This document shows, piece by piece, positions 31,022-41,573 of a stretch of 64,000 nucleotides of DNA. This stretch comes from Scylla paramamosain (Eukaryota; Arthropoda; Malacostraca; Decapoda; Portunidae). The notes beneath the pieces were generated by a model. The model did not search any database. It worked only from the letters and a program-made list of their open reading frames with translations, and was not told the DNA's origin. Within the stretch, counting starts at the first letter, position 1. Each line of letters begins with the position of its first letter. The DNA is taken from positions 1,388,501-1,452,500 of the forward strand of contig NC_087191.1 in NCBI RefSeq assembly GCF_035594125.1, written 5' to 3'. The position numbers and the translations under genes were made by a program.

Positions 31022-32010
31022 ATGCCGAGAGTGAAGATCAAGCACCCAGACCCCACGGGTCACAACAAGATTCGCCTACTGAGAATTCTGTCTGAGAACC
31101 TTATATACGCCACCAAGATCATCCAGACTATTGATTCGTACATCGTCCTCACCAAAACTGATGCTGACACTGACTCTATATTCTCGGCCCAGACACTGAC
31201 CACTCTCAAGGACGAACACTTCACCCCTGTTTTGCCCCCTGAAATAAGGGCGAAACGAACAATAATACTTTTGAATCTTGATGATCACATATATTCCAAG
31301 ACAGAAAAAGACATCGAAGAAGAACTCATCACTGAGAACACTTTCCTGAATGAAGGGATAGATAACATCTACAAAATCCCTAAAACTAAAATCGTGAAAG
31401 TAACTCTATGTAGCTCCACAGCTGCTAAGAAGGCCACTGACAACGGCCTATTAGCATTTCATATGAGCATCCCTCACTATAACATCAAAACAGAAGAATA
31501 TATCCCGGTCATGATGTGCATGAGATGTTATGCCATCGAAGATCACCCCACCAGTAAATGCAGCACACCCAAGGACTTCCAGATATGCTCAGAGTGCGCT
31601 GAATTAGGACATACCTGGAAAGACTGCAAAAACACAAATAAAAAATGCATAAACTGTCAGGAGCCACACAGAACACTTGCATACAAATGCAAGAAAAGAA
31701 AAGAAGCAATAGAGCTAAAAAAGAAGACCTCACAAACTACAAACACCAAAACATACAGCCAAACACTCACCACACAAAATACCAACACACAACAACTCAT
31801 GGACAAAGACACAAGTGCTAAAATCATGTCCTGCATGCTCCACGCCCACATGATTAATGCAGTAACCCCAGGCTGTTATAATGACGAGTTCAACAGAGCT
31901 CTCGCCCTCAACAACCTTCCAAAAATAAACCTACCAACAAATCCCCCCTCAAAACAAATTCTAACAATGATCACTACTAATAACAACCTTGATACAAATG
32001 ATTCACTGCT

Positions 32011-32055
<45 letters not shown>

Positions 32056-32458
32056 GCAAACTCAACAAGAACCAGAGAGCCAACAACAAGATTTCGTTAC
32101 ACAAACCGAACAAGATATGCCTCCTCTTGAGAAAATATCTGGACAAGCAATAGGTCTGCAACTAATCACTAGGAAAAGTGAAGGCTGGTCTAAGCAAAAG
32201 ATAATAGACCTGAAAGATTTGAAAGTGGGAATAGATACTGGTATGTATAAATACAGATACCGAAATCCAACTTACACTGATCAGGAAATTTTGCTATACA
32301 TGATTAACAATGACATTGATCTCACAAACTGTTGGTGCACATGTGACAACTCGCAATTCACCAAAATACGTAACGGGCTCCTCCAAGACCTCACTCCACC
32401 TCCCAGTAAAGCCCAAAAACAGAAACACTCATACAGACACAGATACTCCTCAAATTAA
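31022..32458 (+). CDS. LINE ORF1, gag-like RNA-binding protein
   Basis: ATG 31022 starts a 478-residue frame, the first in-frame ATG (MPRVKIKHPD). Three zinc knuckles follow one another: CMRCYAIEDHPTSKC (residues 166-180), CSECAELGHTWKDC (189-202, canonical CX2CX4HX4C) and CINCQEPHRTLAYKC (209-223). A glutamine run from a CAA repeat lies at residues about 332-346. Such proteins coat element RNA in the cytoplasm. The frame is intact. It ends 71 bp before ORF2. Confidence 0.85.
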
Positions 32459-32529
32459 AACTCCTCTCAACAAACACTACAGCCCACAAACTACCACTAA
32501 CAAACACAAACAAAACACATACACTAAAC

Positions 32530-35313
32530 ATGGACACACTTACAGTCATACAACACAATGTTCACACGTGGAGAACAAATAAATTTCTGCTCACTAACAC
32601 ATATTTACAATACAACCCTGATATTATTTTGCTTAATAGCACCGGAATAAAAGACACAGAACAAGTTAAAATATTTGGTTATAATACATACAGAATCAAC
32701 AGTGAAAACACGTTACATGACGGATCTGCAATACTAATAAAGAACACTATAAGACACTTTATTACAGACGATTTCGACACAGACATATTGCAAGTAACAA
32801 TAAACACCAATACAGGTCCAGTTAACATAGCCACTACATATCTTCCACCGCGAAGACCATACCTTCCCTTTCCAGATTTCCACAGATTAGCCACACAAAA
32901 CACATCTACATACATTATAGGGGATCTCAATGCTAGACATACTATATTAGATAACCATGACTGCAATACCGTAGGCAAAGCAATTAAAAAACTAATTGAT
33001 AATGGAAAATTAATTTTCCAAGGACCACACTTTAAAACCTACTTCGGTAGTCGTCACACCTCCACACCTGATATAATACTTACTAATAACAAAACGTACC
33101 ATAACATGCAAATACAACCGGGTCCTATCACATCTTCTGACCACATACCAATCATAATGACACTATCTACACAAGCCATAAAAACACCCATTAACCCAAC
33201 ACCAAACTTTAACCTGGCTAACTGGGAAATGTTTACTCACGACATAGAGGAAGCACACAAAAATATAGACACAAATCCTTACATGACCATACAACAACTG
33301 AATACATCTTTACAACAATGGACTAACACTATAAAAAATGCAATGAAGACACATATACCCTTAAAAAGAAAGAAAATACTGCAAAAACCATTAACTAATA
33401 ACACTATAAAATATCTCACATATTGTGCAAAAAATATCACAGACGTATGCAATCACACAGGGTGGACTCCCCTAAAGTTTGCCACATTAAAAAGAATAAA
33501 ATATGCAATAATAAAAGAGTGTACAAACATTAAAAACAGCCATTGGGAAAATAGAATATGTAAACTTATAGAAGCACATAAAGACTCAAAGAAATTTTGG
33601 TCACAAATAAAATTACTTAAGGGTAACACAAAAATCACAGAAAACTACATATTACACAACAACGAAAAAATATATGATTTAAAACAGCAAGAAGAAATAT
33701 TTAGAAGTATATGGAGCAAAAACTTCCAGATAACACGTGAAGAAAACGAAGCATTCGACCTACACACAGACAATACAGTCACGCAGTATATTACTAATAA
33801 CACACAACAGTTTACACCTTTTCAACATGGAGACCCGGGCAGACTAGATGAAAATCACCCACTCCTTTACAAAGTAACAACAGACACACTAAAACACATG
33901 ATTAAAGGGCTAAAAAATAATACTCCTGGAGAAACTCAAATAAATAAAACAATATTACAAAAACTACCCACAGAATCAATATCTACACTTACAAAATTAT
34001 TCAATATATCTTTATCTATGGGGTATTTCCCTGATATATACAAACACGCCAAACTCAAATTAATCCCCAAGCCTAAAAAGCAACCAACAGACCCTAATAA
34101 CTATAGACCAATCTCCCTGCTTGAAGTTCCAGGCAAATTATTTGAAAAGTTCATTAACAAAAGACTTCAAAATCATCTAGAAACACATAACCTCATCCCT
34201 ACAACACAACATGGATTTAGACAAAAAAGATCGACTAACACAGCCATAGCAACACTCTCAGAAACACTCAGCAACGCTCTCACAACAAACAAAGTTACTA
34301 CAGCTGTTACTCGGGATATATCTAAAGCTTTTGATAAAGTATGGCACAAAGGCCTCAAATATAAGTTAACATCTGTACATCTGCCTGACATTTACATAAA
34401 ACTATTAAGCAGCTTCCTAGACAAAACTATTAAGCAGCTTCCTAGACGGCAAAAATAACAATAAAAACACACACAGGCCCCCCAATTCCTTTGCTAAGTG
34501 GAGTACCACAAGGAAGTAATATTTCGCCTACACTTTTCTCCATATACACTGCAGACCTCCCACAACCAGGCCCACACTGTACTCATATATCCTATGCTGA
34601 CGATGTTACACAAATAATTTCACAACCAGGCAATAGCAGAAAATTCCTAGCACGTAGGGTGGAAAGAGAAATAATAAAAATAAACGAGTATGAACTTAAA
34701 TGGAAAATAAAAACAAACATAAATAAATTTGCTATACTCCCAATCTCAATAACGAAAACAGATCCAATACATATAAACAATCAAATTTTACCTTATACAA
34801 AGCAAGCTAACATCCTAGGATTAACAATAAACAGCAAAGGATACACGCAAAGGATACACCCAACACGTTAATAGTAACATTAAAAAAGCAAAACATGTGC
34901 TTTATACTCTAAAAAGATTTCAACAGCTTACAACCAACATAAAATTACAATTAATTAAAGCTTGCATTATTCCCATTTTAATATATCCAGACTATCCTCT
35001 AGTAACAATTTCAAATAATGCAATTCGTAAGCTTCAAAGAATACAAAACAGCTCATTAAGATTTGCATATAATGAGAAATATCCCTACACGAAAACCTGT
35101 GAGGAGCTACACATACTTAGCAATATAAAACCAATAAATATTTTACTTTACGAAAGAGCATCTAAAACAAAACACACATTACAGCATACATTACAAGACA
35201 CAAATTACATACGCATAATAACAGACAATATAAATAACAACAATGAGCATACATGGTTCAGGAAAACATCTAAAGCACTGGAAACTATACAACCACATCC
35301 AATATACACATAG
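32530..35313 (+). pseudogene. LINE ORF2, endonuclease and reverse transcriptase, frameshifted
   Basis: ATG 32530 opens 642 codons to 34458; the rest follows in other frames (34491-34871, 34897-35313). The endonuclease has VIQHNVHTW (residues 6-14), GDLNARH (about 131) and SSDHIPI (about 203). RT motifs: NNYRPISLLEVPGK (about 524), HGFRQKRSTN, RDISKAFDKVWH; in the second frame SGVPQGSNISP and SYADDV. Both frame breaks coincide with short tandem duplications: 25 bp at 34398-34447 and 13 bp at 34834-34859. The C-terminus has the usual LINE connection region and no RNase H. Without those two duplications the frame would be open. Confidence 0.85.
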
Positions 35314-35734
35314 AAATTACTAAGCACGCGAAATTAATAATAACCATAACCGCAGCCTCCTTCTAATAAGTAATAATAAGTAATGGGAGCGAGGAACCGC
35401 AAATCATGATCTGAACCAGCAAGGCGTACAGCCCGCCACCTGTTATTCTCTCACTTTATTTCAATTTCACCAAGTCTATTCCCTCCAACTCTTAGTCTTT
35501 CCCCCCCCCTAATTTCACCACCCTGTCTATCCCCCCCCCATCTGCATCTGCATCTGAATAAACAGAGAATACCTAGGCTAAGTTTCCTTTACCAGAGCTA
35601 CACTGTTATGACACTGGAAACTGTTACCCTTCAAGGACTAAACACTGCTATGACCAAGAGTCATAGTTGGGAGCCTACACTTCTCGCTTGAGCAACTTCC
35701 AGGCGGCCAAGTAACACCTCACCTTCGCTACAAT

Positions 35735-35752
35735 TGGTGACCCCGTTGTTCC
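35735..35752 (+). promoter_or_regulatory. Gypsy-2 primer-binding site
   Basis: TGGTGACCCCGTTGTTCC starts two bases after the 5' LTR. A PBS begins TGG because tRNAs end CCA. The tRNA was not identified. Confidence 0.7.
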
Positions 35753-36398
35753 GGAGTGAGCAGCCAAGTCCACCCTGCTGCTATCCTCCAACCACCTGGC
35801 CAAGAAGACGCGGTCGCCTACGGGCGGATCTTCCGGCAGCTGCCCCTTCGCCGGTGTGACCGCCTCCAGCAGCAGACCCCGGCCGCCACCCCGCCGGCCG
35901 CCGCCCCCAACCGCCCGTATGCCGCGCCCGGCCGCCCTCACGGCGCCCCACCCCGCGGCACCCTCCAGCTGGCCCTCGCCACTGGCCAGCAGTCTCTCCC
36001 AGTCGCGGACGCTCCTCCACGTAACTTCTGCCGGCCCCTCCAGTTTCCTGCTGTTACCTGGAGCCCTCCCACTGGCCTTGTCCCGCCTCCATCTACAGCT
36101 CTTCATTGGGGATTACCTACGGTCCATCGCCCAGGATTAACACTGTCATCCGTGGATTACTTACAGTGCGGTGCCAAGGATAACGTACAGTTCGTTCAGT
36201 GGTGAGTGCAGTGCCAAGGATAACGTACAGTTCGTTCAGTGGTGAGTGAAGTGACATTGCCCCAATTCGGCATCTCTCACCGCTGTGGCACCCGGTCACA
36301 CCGGCGCCTCACGCCTTCACTCCTCACCGCTGTGGCTCCCGGACTTTACGGCGCCTGTAGTGTACTTTACACAGTCACGTGGTGGTCCACTCAGCACA
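35753..36398 (+). other. Gypsy-2 leader, very GC-rich, with 40-bp tandem duplication
   Basis: 35860-35990 is strongly GC-rich, unlike the AT-rich surroundings. A frame is open through it from 35756 to 36205 but lacks an ATG near its start; it encodes Pro/Ala-rich sequence. A 40-bp unit is repeated at 36171-36210 and 36211-36250 with one mismatch. This may be leader or decayed gag N-terminus. Confidence 0.6.
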
Positions 36399-36701
36399 AT
36401 GCCTGATGACGTCGACTCCGTAGCCTCCATCTCAGCAGAAGACACTACGAAGCAACTTGTTGAGCTTGTCTCACAGCTTATACTTGAAGTGAGAGATCTT
36501 CGGAGAGAGGTCAGAGAACGCTCATGCTCACGTTCGCGTTCTTCCTCCAGTCACCACTTCCGGCGCCGCCAGCGTTCAAAGAGTAAGACGCCGGAGACTT
36601 CTAGTTTCTGCTACTACCATGAAGAGTTCGGAAAAGACGCAAGAAATTGTAAGGCTCCCTGTACCTTCGCCAAGTCTTTAAACCCCAACAGCGAGCACTA
36701 G
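36399..36701 (+). CDS. Gypsy-2 gag, short form
   Basis: ATG 36399 (MPDDVDSVASIS) opens a 100-residue frame ending TAG 36699-36701. It has an Arg/Ser-rich segment (ERSCSRSRSSSS) and a knuckle-like CYYHEEFGKDARNCKAPC. Gag proteins of this kind are usually several hundred residues, with a capsid domain ahead of the Arg/Ser tail; here the capsid appears to be missing, perhaps deleted between residues about 15 and 20. The stop falls inside the predicted frameshift stem. Confidence 0.65.
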   Translation: MPDDVDSVASISAEDTTKQLVELVSQLILEVRDLRREVRERSCSRSRSSSSHHFRRRQRSKSKTPETSSFCYYHEEFGKDARNCKAPCTFAKSLNPNSEH

Positions 36702-36735
36702 CGGCGCATAGTGTTCGCGACACCTCGTCTGCGCT
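36677..36735 (+). promoter_or_regulatory. -1 ribosomal frameshift signal (slippery site plus pseudoknot)
   Basis: TTTAAAC at 36677-36683 is in phase T TTA AAC with gag. A 7-nt spacer follows. A 10-bp stem (36691-36700 with 36709-36718, one G-U pair) encloses an 8-nt loop. Loop bases 36703-36708 can pair with 36730-36735 to make a second stem of 6 bp (one G-U), giving an H-type pseudoknot with loops of 2 and 11 nt. After a -1 shift the pol frame is open without a stop. Confidence 0.85.
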
Positions 36736-39568
36736 ACTGAAGTTGTATGACCCTCTCTCCTGGACCAAGTTCCTCATCGACTCTGGTGCAGACGTCAGTA
36801 TCCTCCCTGCCCCTGGTGTACACCGGACGTTGCCTCCCCTCCTTCACTTTCACGCCGCCAATGGTACGGAGATTCCTGTGTACAGTCGACGCACCTTGCA
36901 ACTTCACCTGAACCTCCGCCGTACCTTCGAGTGGACGTTCTACGTAGCAGCTGTCACGCAACCAATTCTAGGTGCTGACTTCCTCCGACACTTCGCTCTC
37001 CTAGTGGACATCAAGGGTCGGAAGCTGCTCGATCCTCTCACCTCAGTCACAACAAAGGGACAGGTCACTCATGGTGATAGCACACAGATCTCCCTCGTCA
37101 AGGCAGACCACCAGTTCTCCTCCCTGCTGAAGTCCTTCCCTACGCTGACGCAGCCGTACTCAGCCAGCAAGCCGGTCACACACCACGTCTCGCACCACAT
37201 CGAGACCAAGGGACCTCCTACCCACGCGAAGGCCCGCCGCCTAGCTCCAGAGCGCGCCAGACAAGCCAAGGCAGAGTTCGAGTCCCTCATTCAGCAAGGC
37301 ATCATACGGCCCAGCTCCAGCAACTGGTCTTCCGCTCTCCACATCGTGCCTAAGAAAAATGGCGAACTACGACTATGTGGAGACTACCGCGCTCTCAACT
37401 CGCGCACCGTCGAGGACAGGTACCCAGTGCCTAACATCCAGGAGTTCTCTTCTCAGCTCTCCGGATGCACCTACTTCTCGAGGATCGACCTTGTGAAAGC
37501 TTTTCACCACATCCCCGTCCATCCAGCGGACATTCCGAAGACTGCTCTCATCACACCCTTCGGATTGTTCGAGTACGTCAAGATGCCCTTTGGTTTGAGG
37601 AATGCCGCTCAAACCTTCCAACGCTTCATTGACGAAGTCCTTCGAGGTCTCCCCTTCTGCTTCGCGTACATCGACGACCTCCTCATCGCCAGTCCTGACG
37701 CAGAGACGCACCAACAGCACCTCCAGCAAGTACTCACCCGTTTGCAAGACTACGGGGTGCAAGTCAACGTCGACAAGTCTGTGTTTGGGGTCCCCTCCAT
37801 CACCTTCCTTGGCCACACTGTCTCCTTGGAAGGCATCACTCCACTGCAAGAAAAGTGTGAGTCCATCCAGAACTTCCCCAAGCCTACAACACAGCGCCAA
37901 CTCAAGCAATTCCTGGGGATGCTGAACTACTACAACCGCTTCATCCCCAGCTGCTCACTACTTCTTCAGCCCCTCTACGCGATGATCAAGCCTTGCAAGA
38001 GACGACAGTCCATCTCCTTAGTCTGGACTCCAGCCACTGAGGAAGCTTTCACAGCAGCAAAACAAGCTCTCAGCTCCGTCTCATCTCTCAGCTTCCCTGC
38101 CCCAGATCCCATCATCTCTATTGCCACAGACGCTTCTGACATCGGCATCGGAGCAGTTCTACAGCAGTATGTCGACGGAGGTTGGAAACCGCTCTCTTTC
38201 TTCTCAAAGAAATTTAACAAGGCGGAATCCAAGTACAGTACTTACGACAGGGAACTTCTCGCCGTCTACAAGGCCATCAAGCGTTTCCGGTACTTCGTGG
38301 AAGGTCGCAACTTCCATGTATACACCGACCACAAGCCACTCACTTCGAAGTCCCTGCACATCAAGACCTCCTGTTCACCGCGACAACTGCGTCACATCGA
38401 CTTCATCTCGCAGTTCACCACGGATTTGCGCTACGTCAAAGGTGAACACAACCCCCCAGCTGATGCTCTCTCGCGCAACATCTCTGCTGTGTCATCTTCT
38501 CCCATCGACTACACTGCCATCGCTGCTGACCAGGCCAACGATGAAGAGCTGCGGCAACTCCAAGACAACCCCGCACTACAGATGAAGAAGATACAACTCC
38601 CAGGAACCACAGTGCACGTTTACGCTGACACTTCCACCGATTCCTGTCGGCCCTACCTGCCGAAGACCCACCGGTATCGTGTTTTTCGTCAGCTGCACGA
38701 CCTCTCCCACCCTGGCATCCGAGCATCTCAGCAGATGATGACCTCACGCTTCATCTGGTCTGGCATCAACAAAGACGTCAGGCTGTGGACCCGCACATGT
38801 GTCAAGTGCCAAGCCTCCAAGGTGTGGCGACACACACGCTCTCCTGCGGCCGCCTTCACTCCAGTCTCTTCACTGTTCGACCACGTGCATGTCGACATCG
38901 TTGGACCACTACCCTACTCTGACGGTTACCGGTACCTTCTCACCTGCGTCGACCGCTTCACACGCTGGCCGGAAGCTGCACCTTTGGCTGACATCACAAC
39001 GGACTCCGTCGCACGTGCCTTCATCACTACTTGGATCTCCAGGTTCGGTGTCCCTCTCAGCCTCACTTCTGACCGTGGCAGCCAGTTCGAGTCCAGTATG
39101 TGGTACAAGGTGATGTCACTACTAGGCATCCAACGCTTCAGGACAGCCAGTTACCACCTGCAGGCAAACGGCACCGTTGAGAGATTCCACCGTCAGCTGA
39201 AGTCTTCCTTAGCTGCCTCTGCCACACGTGCAGACTGGTCCCAGGCACTTCCTCTCGTCCTCCTTGGCATACGGACATCACTAAAGGAAGACCTACACCA
39301 CTCCTCCGCCGAGCTCGTTTATGGTACCAAGCTCAGGTTACCTGGTGAACTCCTAACTCCTGCACCTCGCTCTACTCCTTGCAGCGTTCAGGACTTTGCT
39401 GCCAACCTCTCTGACTTCATGCAGCGTCTACAGCCTGTCCAGCCTCGCACGTCTCCCTCCAAGACTTTTGTCAGCCAGGATCTGGACACTTGCACGCACG
39501 TGTTCGTCAAGGTTGACGCTGTGAAGAAGCCCCTGCAGCAGCCCTACCAAGGCCCCTTCAAGTCCTGA
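36683..39568 (+). CDS. Gypsy-2 pol polyprotein (protease, RT, RNase H, integrase)
   Basis: Entered by a -1 shift at 36683; no ATG is needed. Residues below are counted from 36743. The protease DSG is at 13-15. RT has FSRIDLVKAFHHIPV and YIDD at 309-312. RNase H starts at TDAS (about 462), with TDHKPL and ADALSRN. The integrase has HDLSHPG...CVKC, then D718, D777 and E813 (DD35E). The frame stops at TGA 39566-39568 after YQGPFK; the expected continuation lies in another frame to 39752, consistent with loss of one base at about 39563. All catalytic residues are present. It would process, reverse transcribe and integrate the element. Confidence 0.92.
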   Translation, partial: PQQRALAAHSVRDTSSALLKLYDPLSWTKFLIDSGADVSILPAPGVHRTLPPLLHFHAANGTEIPVYSRRTLQLHLNLRRTFEWTFYVAAVTQPILGADFLRHFALLVDIKGRKLLDPLTSVTTKGQVTHGDSTQISLVKADHQFSSLLKSFPTLTQPYSASKPVTHHVSHHIETKGPPTHAKARRLAPERARQAKAEFESLIQQGIIRPSSSNWSSALHIVPKKNGELRLCGDYRALNSRTVEDRYPVPNIQEFSSQLSGCTYFSRIDLVKAFHHIPVHPADIPKTALITPFGLFEYVKMPFGLRNAAQTFQRFIDEVLRGLPFCFAYIDDLLIASPDAETHQQHLQQVLTRLQDYGVQVNVDKSVFGVPSITFLGHTVSLEGITPLQEKCESIQNFPKPTTQRQLKQFLGMLNYYNRFIPSCSLLLQPLYAMIKPCKRRQSISLVWTPATEEAFTAAKQALSSVSSLSFPAPDPIISIATDASDIGIGAVLQQYVDGGWKPLSFFSKKFNKAESKYSTYDRELLAVYKAIKRFRYFVEGRNFHVYTDHKPLTSKSLHIKTSCSPRQLRHIDFISQFTTDLRYVKGEHNPPADALSRNISAVSSSPIDYTAIAADQANDEELRQLQDNPALQMKKIQLPGTTVHVYADTSTDSCRPYLPKTHRYRVFRQLHDLSHPGIRASQQMMTSRFIWSGINKDVRLWTRTCVKCQASKVWRHTRSPAAAFTPVSSLFDHVHVDIVGPLPYSDGYRYLLTCVDRFTRWPEAAPLADITTDSVARAFITTWISRFGVPLSLTSDRGSQFESSMWYKVMSLLGIQRFRTASYHLQANGTVERFHRQLKSSLAASATRADWSQALPLVLLGIRTSLKEDLHHSSAELVYGTKLRLPGELLTPAPRSTPCSVQDFAANLSDFMQRLQPVQPRTSPSKTFVSQDLDTCTHVFVKVDAVKKPLQQPYQGPFKS

Positions 39569-39752
39569 GCAGGAGGAGAAAGACGGTCACTGTGGACAAG
39601 GATGGTAAGGCTGACACCATCTCCATCGACCGAGTCAAGCCTGCCTACCTCCTTCACAGTGACCCGGCCGTCATCAACACCATCGGCCAGAACGTCGCCA
39701 CCAACACCACTCGGCACCAGAAGACGGTTACGTTCCTCCTCCCTCGTCACTA
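39569..39752 (+). pseudogene. Gypsy-2 pol C-terminal tail, out of frame
   Basis: Reads RRRKTVTVDKDGKADTISID and VKPAYLLHSD, then stops at TAG 39750-39752. It is the normal tail of this pol type, displaced by one base. Confidence 0.75.
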
Positions 39753-39765
39753 GGGGGGGGAATAC
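39752..39765 (+). promoter_or_regulatory. Gypsy-2 polypurine tract
   Basis: GGGGGGGGAATAC directly precedes the 3' LTR, the position where plus-strand DNA synthesis is primed. Confidence 0.75.
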
Positions 39766-40251
39766 TGTAGCGGGACACAAGTCACCGCTCCTAGCACCCC
39801 GTTTTCTGTTATATTTTCACCCTTCCGTTTTCACTCTCTCTACTGCACAGGCTTTTGTCTTTCATATCTTTTTCATCACTTTATACATTTCTCTTACTTG
39901 TCACATTCTGTGCACGCTCTTTGACACATGTGTTACACATCTTCTCAATACATCTTATTACTCCTTTCTTCACACAGACATACACACACACATACACTCT
40001 CTTTTTCTATAATTTTGTGTGTGTCGTTTGTTATGTTAAGTAATTTTTGTATATATGGTTCATGTTTTTGCTGAATAAATAAACAGAGAATACCCAGGCT
40101 GTTTCCTTTGCCAGTGCTACACTGTTATGACACTGGAAACTGTTACCCTTCAAGGACTAAACACTGCTATGACCAAGAGTCATAGTTGGGAGCCTACACT
40201 TCTCGCTTGAGCAACTTCCGGGCGGCCAAGTAGCACCTCACCTTCGCTACA
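39766..40251 (+). repeat. Gypsy-2 3' LTR (486 bp)
   Basis: Starts TGTAGCGGG and ends CTTCGCTACA, a perfect 7-bp terminal inversion. TATG follows at 40252-40255. It carries AATAAATAAACAGAG where the 5' copy has AATAAACAGAG. Confidence 0.95.
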
Positions 40252-40844
40252 TATGTACTGTATGCAGGATCTATTACTGTATAGCCTTTGAATAGGCAAT
40301 CTACCTCACCTAGCTCTATGTTTGGCTTGATGTCTTTATAGTCTTTCATGTACTACACCCTTGTTTGATTTGACAATTTGTGCTAGCATCATAACGAGAG
40401 CCATGTTTTTCAAGGAAGTTTGGGTTCATTTTTCACAGACCAATCAGAGTTTTCAAAGATTGCTTCCATGTCTCTTGCATGTGTATCCAACCTTGAAATG
40501 AATGCTGTTTGTGTCTCGTTTTGTTCTGGTGCTGTTTTCAGAAACTCTCTATCACTTTTTGTTATGAAGTGCTTTTTAAAAGTTTTGATATACTCATTAA
40601 ATGTTTTAATGTTGTCTAAATGTGAATATACTATGACGTGACGAACTGTGCCCTAACAGCGTCAATGTGTTCCTTGAAGCATTCTATTTTCAAGTTATCC
40701 TCAACAATATCTTTGTTTTTGATCAAAGTTTCTATTCTTTTGACATACTGATTTAAATCAATAGTATCAGGTTCTCCACTGAATTTGGGGGATATCAGCA
40801 ACAGTGTTGATGATTGAATGTTTTACTACGTTAGAGTTTGTCAT
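40252..40844 (-). pseudogene. Gypsy-1 gag, N-terminal part
   Basis: A minus-strand ATG at 40844-40842 lies in the strong context CCACCATGA. Coding then includes VKHSIINTVADIP and, after frame changes, FISRLDTHARDMEAIFENSD (about 40500-40440). Just before Gypsy-2 the frame reads GYTVIDPAYS and passes straight into the gag part at 30081. Continuity across the 10.2-kb insertion confirms one interrupted gene. Confidence 0.8.
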
Positions 40845-41573
40845 GGTGGAATTTTTTACTTTCAAGTAAAGCTCATAAACTGTGAGTAAGGATATGACTA
40901 GTTCGACTTGAAACTTGACTAGGTAGTGACATACATGTGTACAATTTACATACCTTGTCCTATGATGATTAGTGCGTGTGATAATGTTGGGAGACGCTCT
41001 ACAATAAGGCAGTTATACTCAAAGTTTCTTCGTCCTCAGTCACTCCTCAGACATACACAAACTGTTGGTGCACTGGGTATTAGATAAAGTATTACATGAA
41101 TATGATTACATTAATAAATGGCAGGTTGTTTACTGTTACCAAAGTATAGACAAGTGAGTAGCGATGTCCTCTTGAGCGGCGGCTGGTGGTGGCGGCGTGC
41201 TGTGGCTGGTGGCTGTGTGTGCGGCGGCTGCTGGGGCGGCGTTCATCCTGCTCTCGTCTCTGGCTGCGGTTTCCTCTTCTAAGTCTCTTCTTAGTATTTT
41301 GATTATGGTCTCGTTGCTTGCTGGTATTAATTGAGAGTTACTCTTGAGTTTGATCGTGTGAGTAGTGGCTCGGGAGTGTGATGAGGTGCGGCATGGTGCG
41401 GCGCGGTGCGAGACTTGTGCACACTTGCAAGGTTCACCTTGACTCACTGTGTTGGCTGGGGAGCGTTGTTGCTGTTGTTTCCGTTGCTGCTTCTGTTGTT
41501 TGTTTCTAATTATGTAAATTCTTCTTTCTCTTCGAAGGTTGTTTAGGGTTCAGAATTCCACCGCTGCCACCAC
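40845..41573 (-). other. Gypsy-1 leader region and PBS
   Basis: Leader between gag and the LTR on the minus strand. Near 41573-41555 it reads GTGGTGGCAGCGGTGG, typical sequence directly following a Gypsy LTR. An Ala/Pro-rich open frame (41447-41136) has no good start. Confidence 0.55.

Larger units (their letters stand above)
30403..35553 (+). mobile_element. Full-length two-ORF LINE inside the Gypsy-2 LTR
   Basis: A 5.15-kb non-LTR element is flanked by a perfect 15-bp target duplication, CTGAATAAACAGAGA (30388-30402 and 35554-35568). It has a GC-rich 5' UTR (30403-31021), ORF1 with zinc knuckles, ORF2 with endonuclease and RT, and a 3' UTR ending in a short ATCTGC-type repeat instead of poly(A). 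No RNase H is seen. The clade is not assigned. It is the youngest layer of the nest. Confidence 0.92.
30082..35732 (+). repeat. Gypsy-2 5' LTR, split (30082-30402 and 35569-35732)
   Basis: The two segments align to the whole 3' LTR (39766-40251). The break is at CTGAATAAACAGAGA, duplicated on both sides of the LINE. AATAAA in this motif is a candidate polyadenylation signal of the LTR. LTRs carry promoter and RNA 3'-end signals; separation by 5.15 kb probably disables this one. Confidence 0.92.
30082..40251 (+). mobile_element. Gypsy-2 LTR retrotransposon, complete, LINE-interrupted
   Basis: Both LTRs start TGTAGCG and end CGCTACA. A TATG target duplication flanks the element. Between the LTRs lie a primer-binding site, a short gag, a -1 frameshift signal, pol and a polypurine tract. 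The 5' LTR is split by a LINE (30403-35553). Without that LINE the element is about 5.0 kb. The LTRs differ at only about ten positions, so the insertion is fairly young. It sits inside the gag of Gypsy-1, in the opposite orientation. Confidence 0.93.

Noticed and set aside
35856..36205. Pro/Ala-rich frames in the Gypsy-2 leader as genes
   Set aside because: High GC keeps several frames open by chance, and no ATG or domain supports them.
37373..37909. 178-codon minus-strand frame within Gypsy-2 pol
   Set aside because: It is the antisense shadow of a GC-rich pol gene; no domain.
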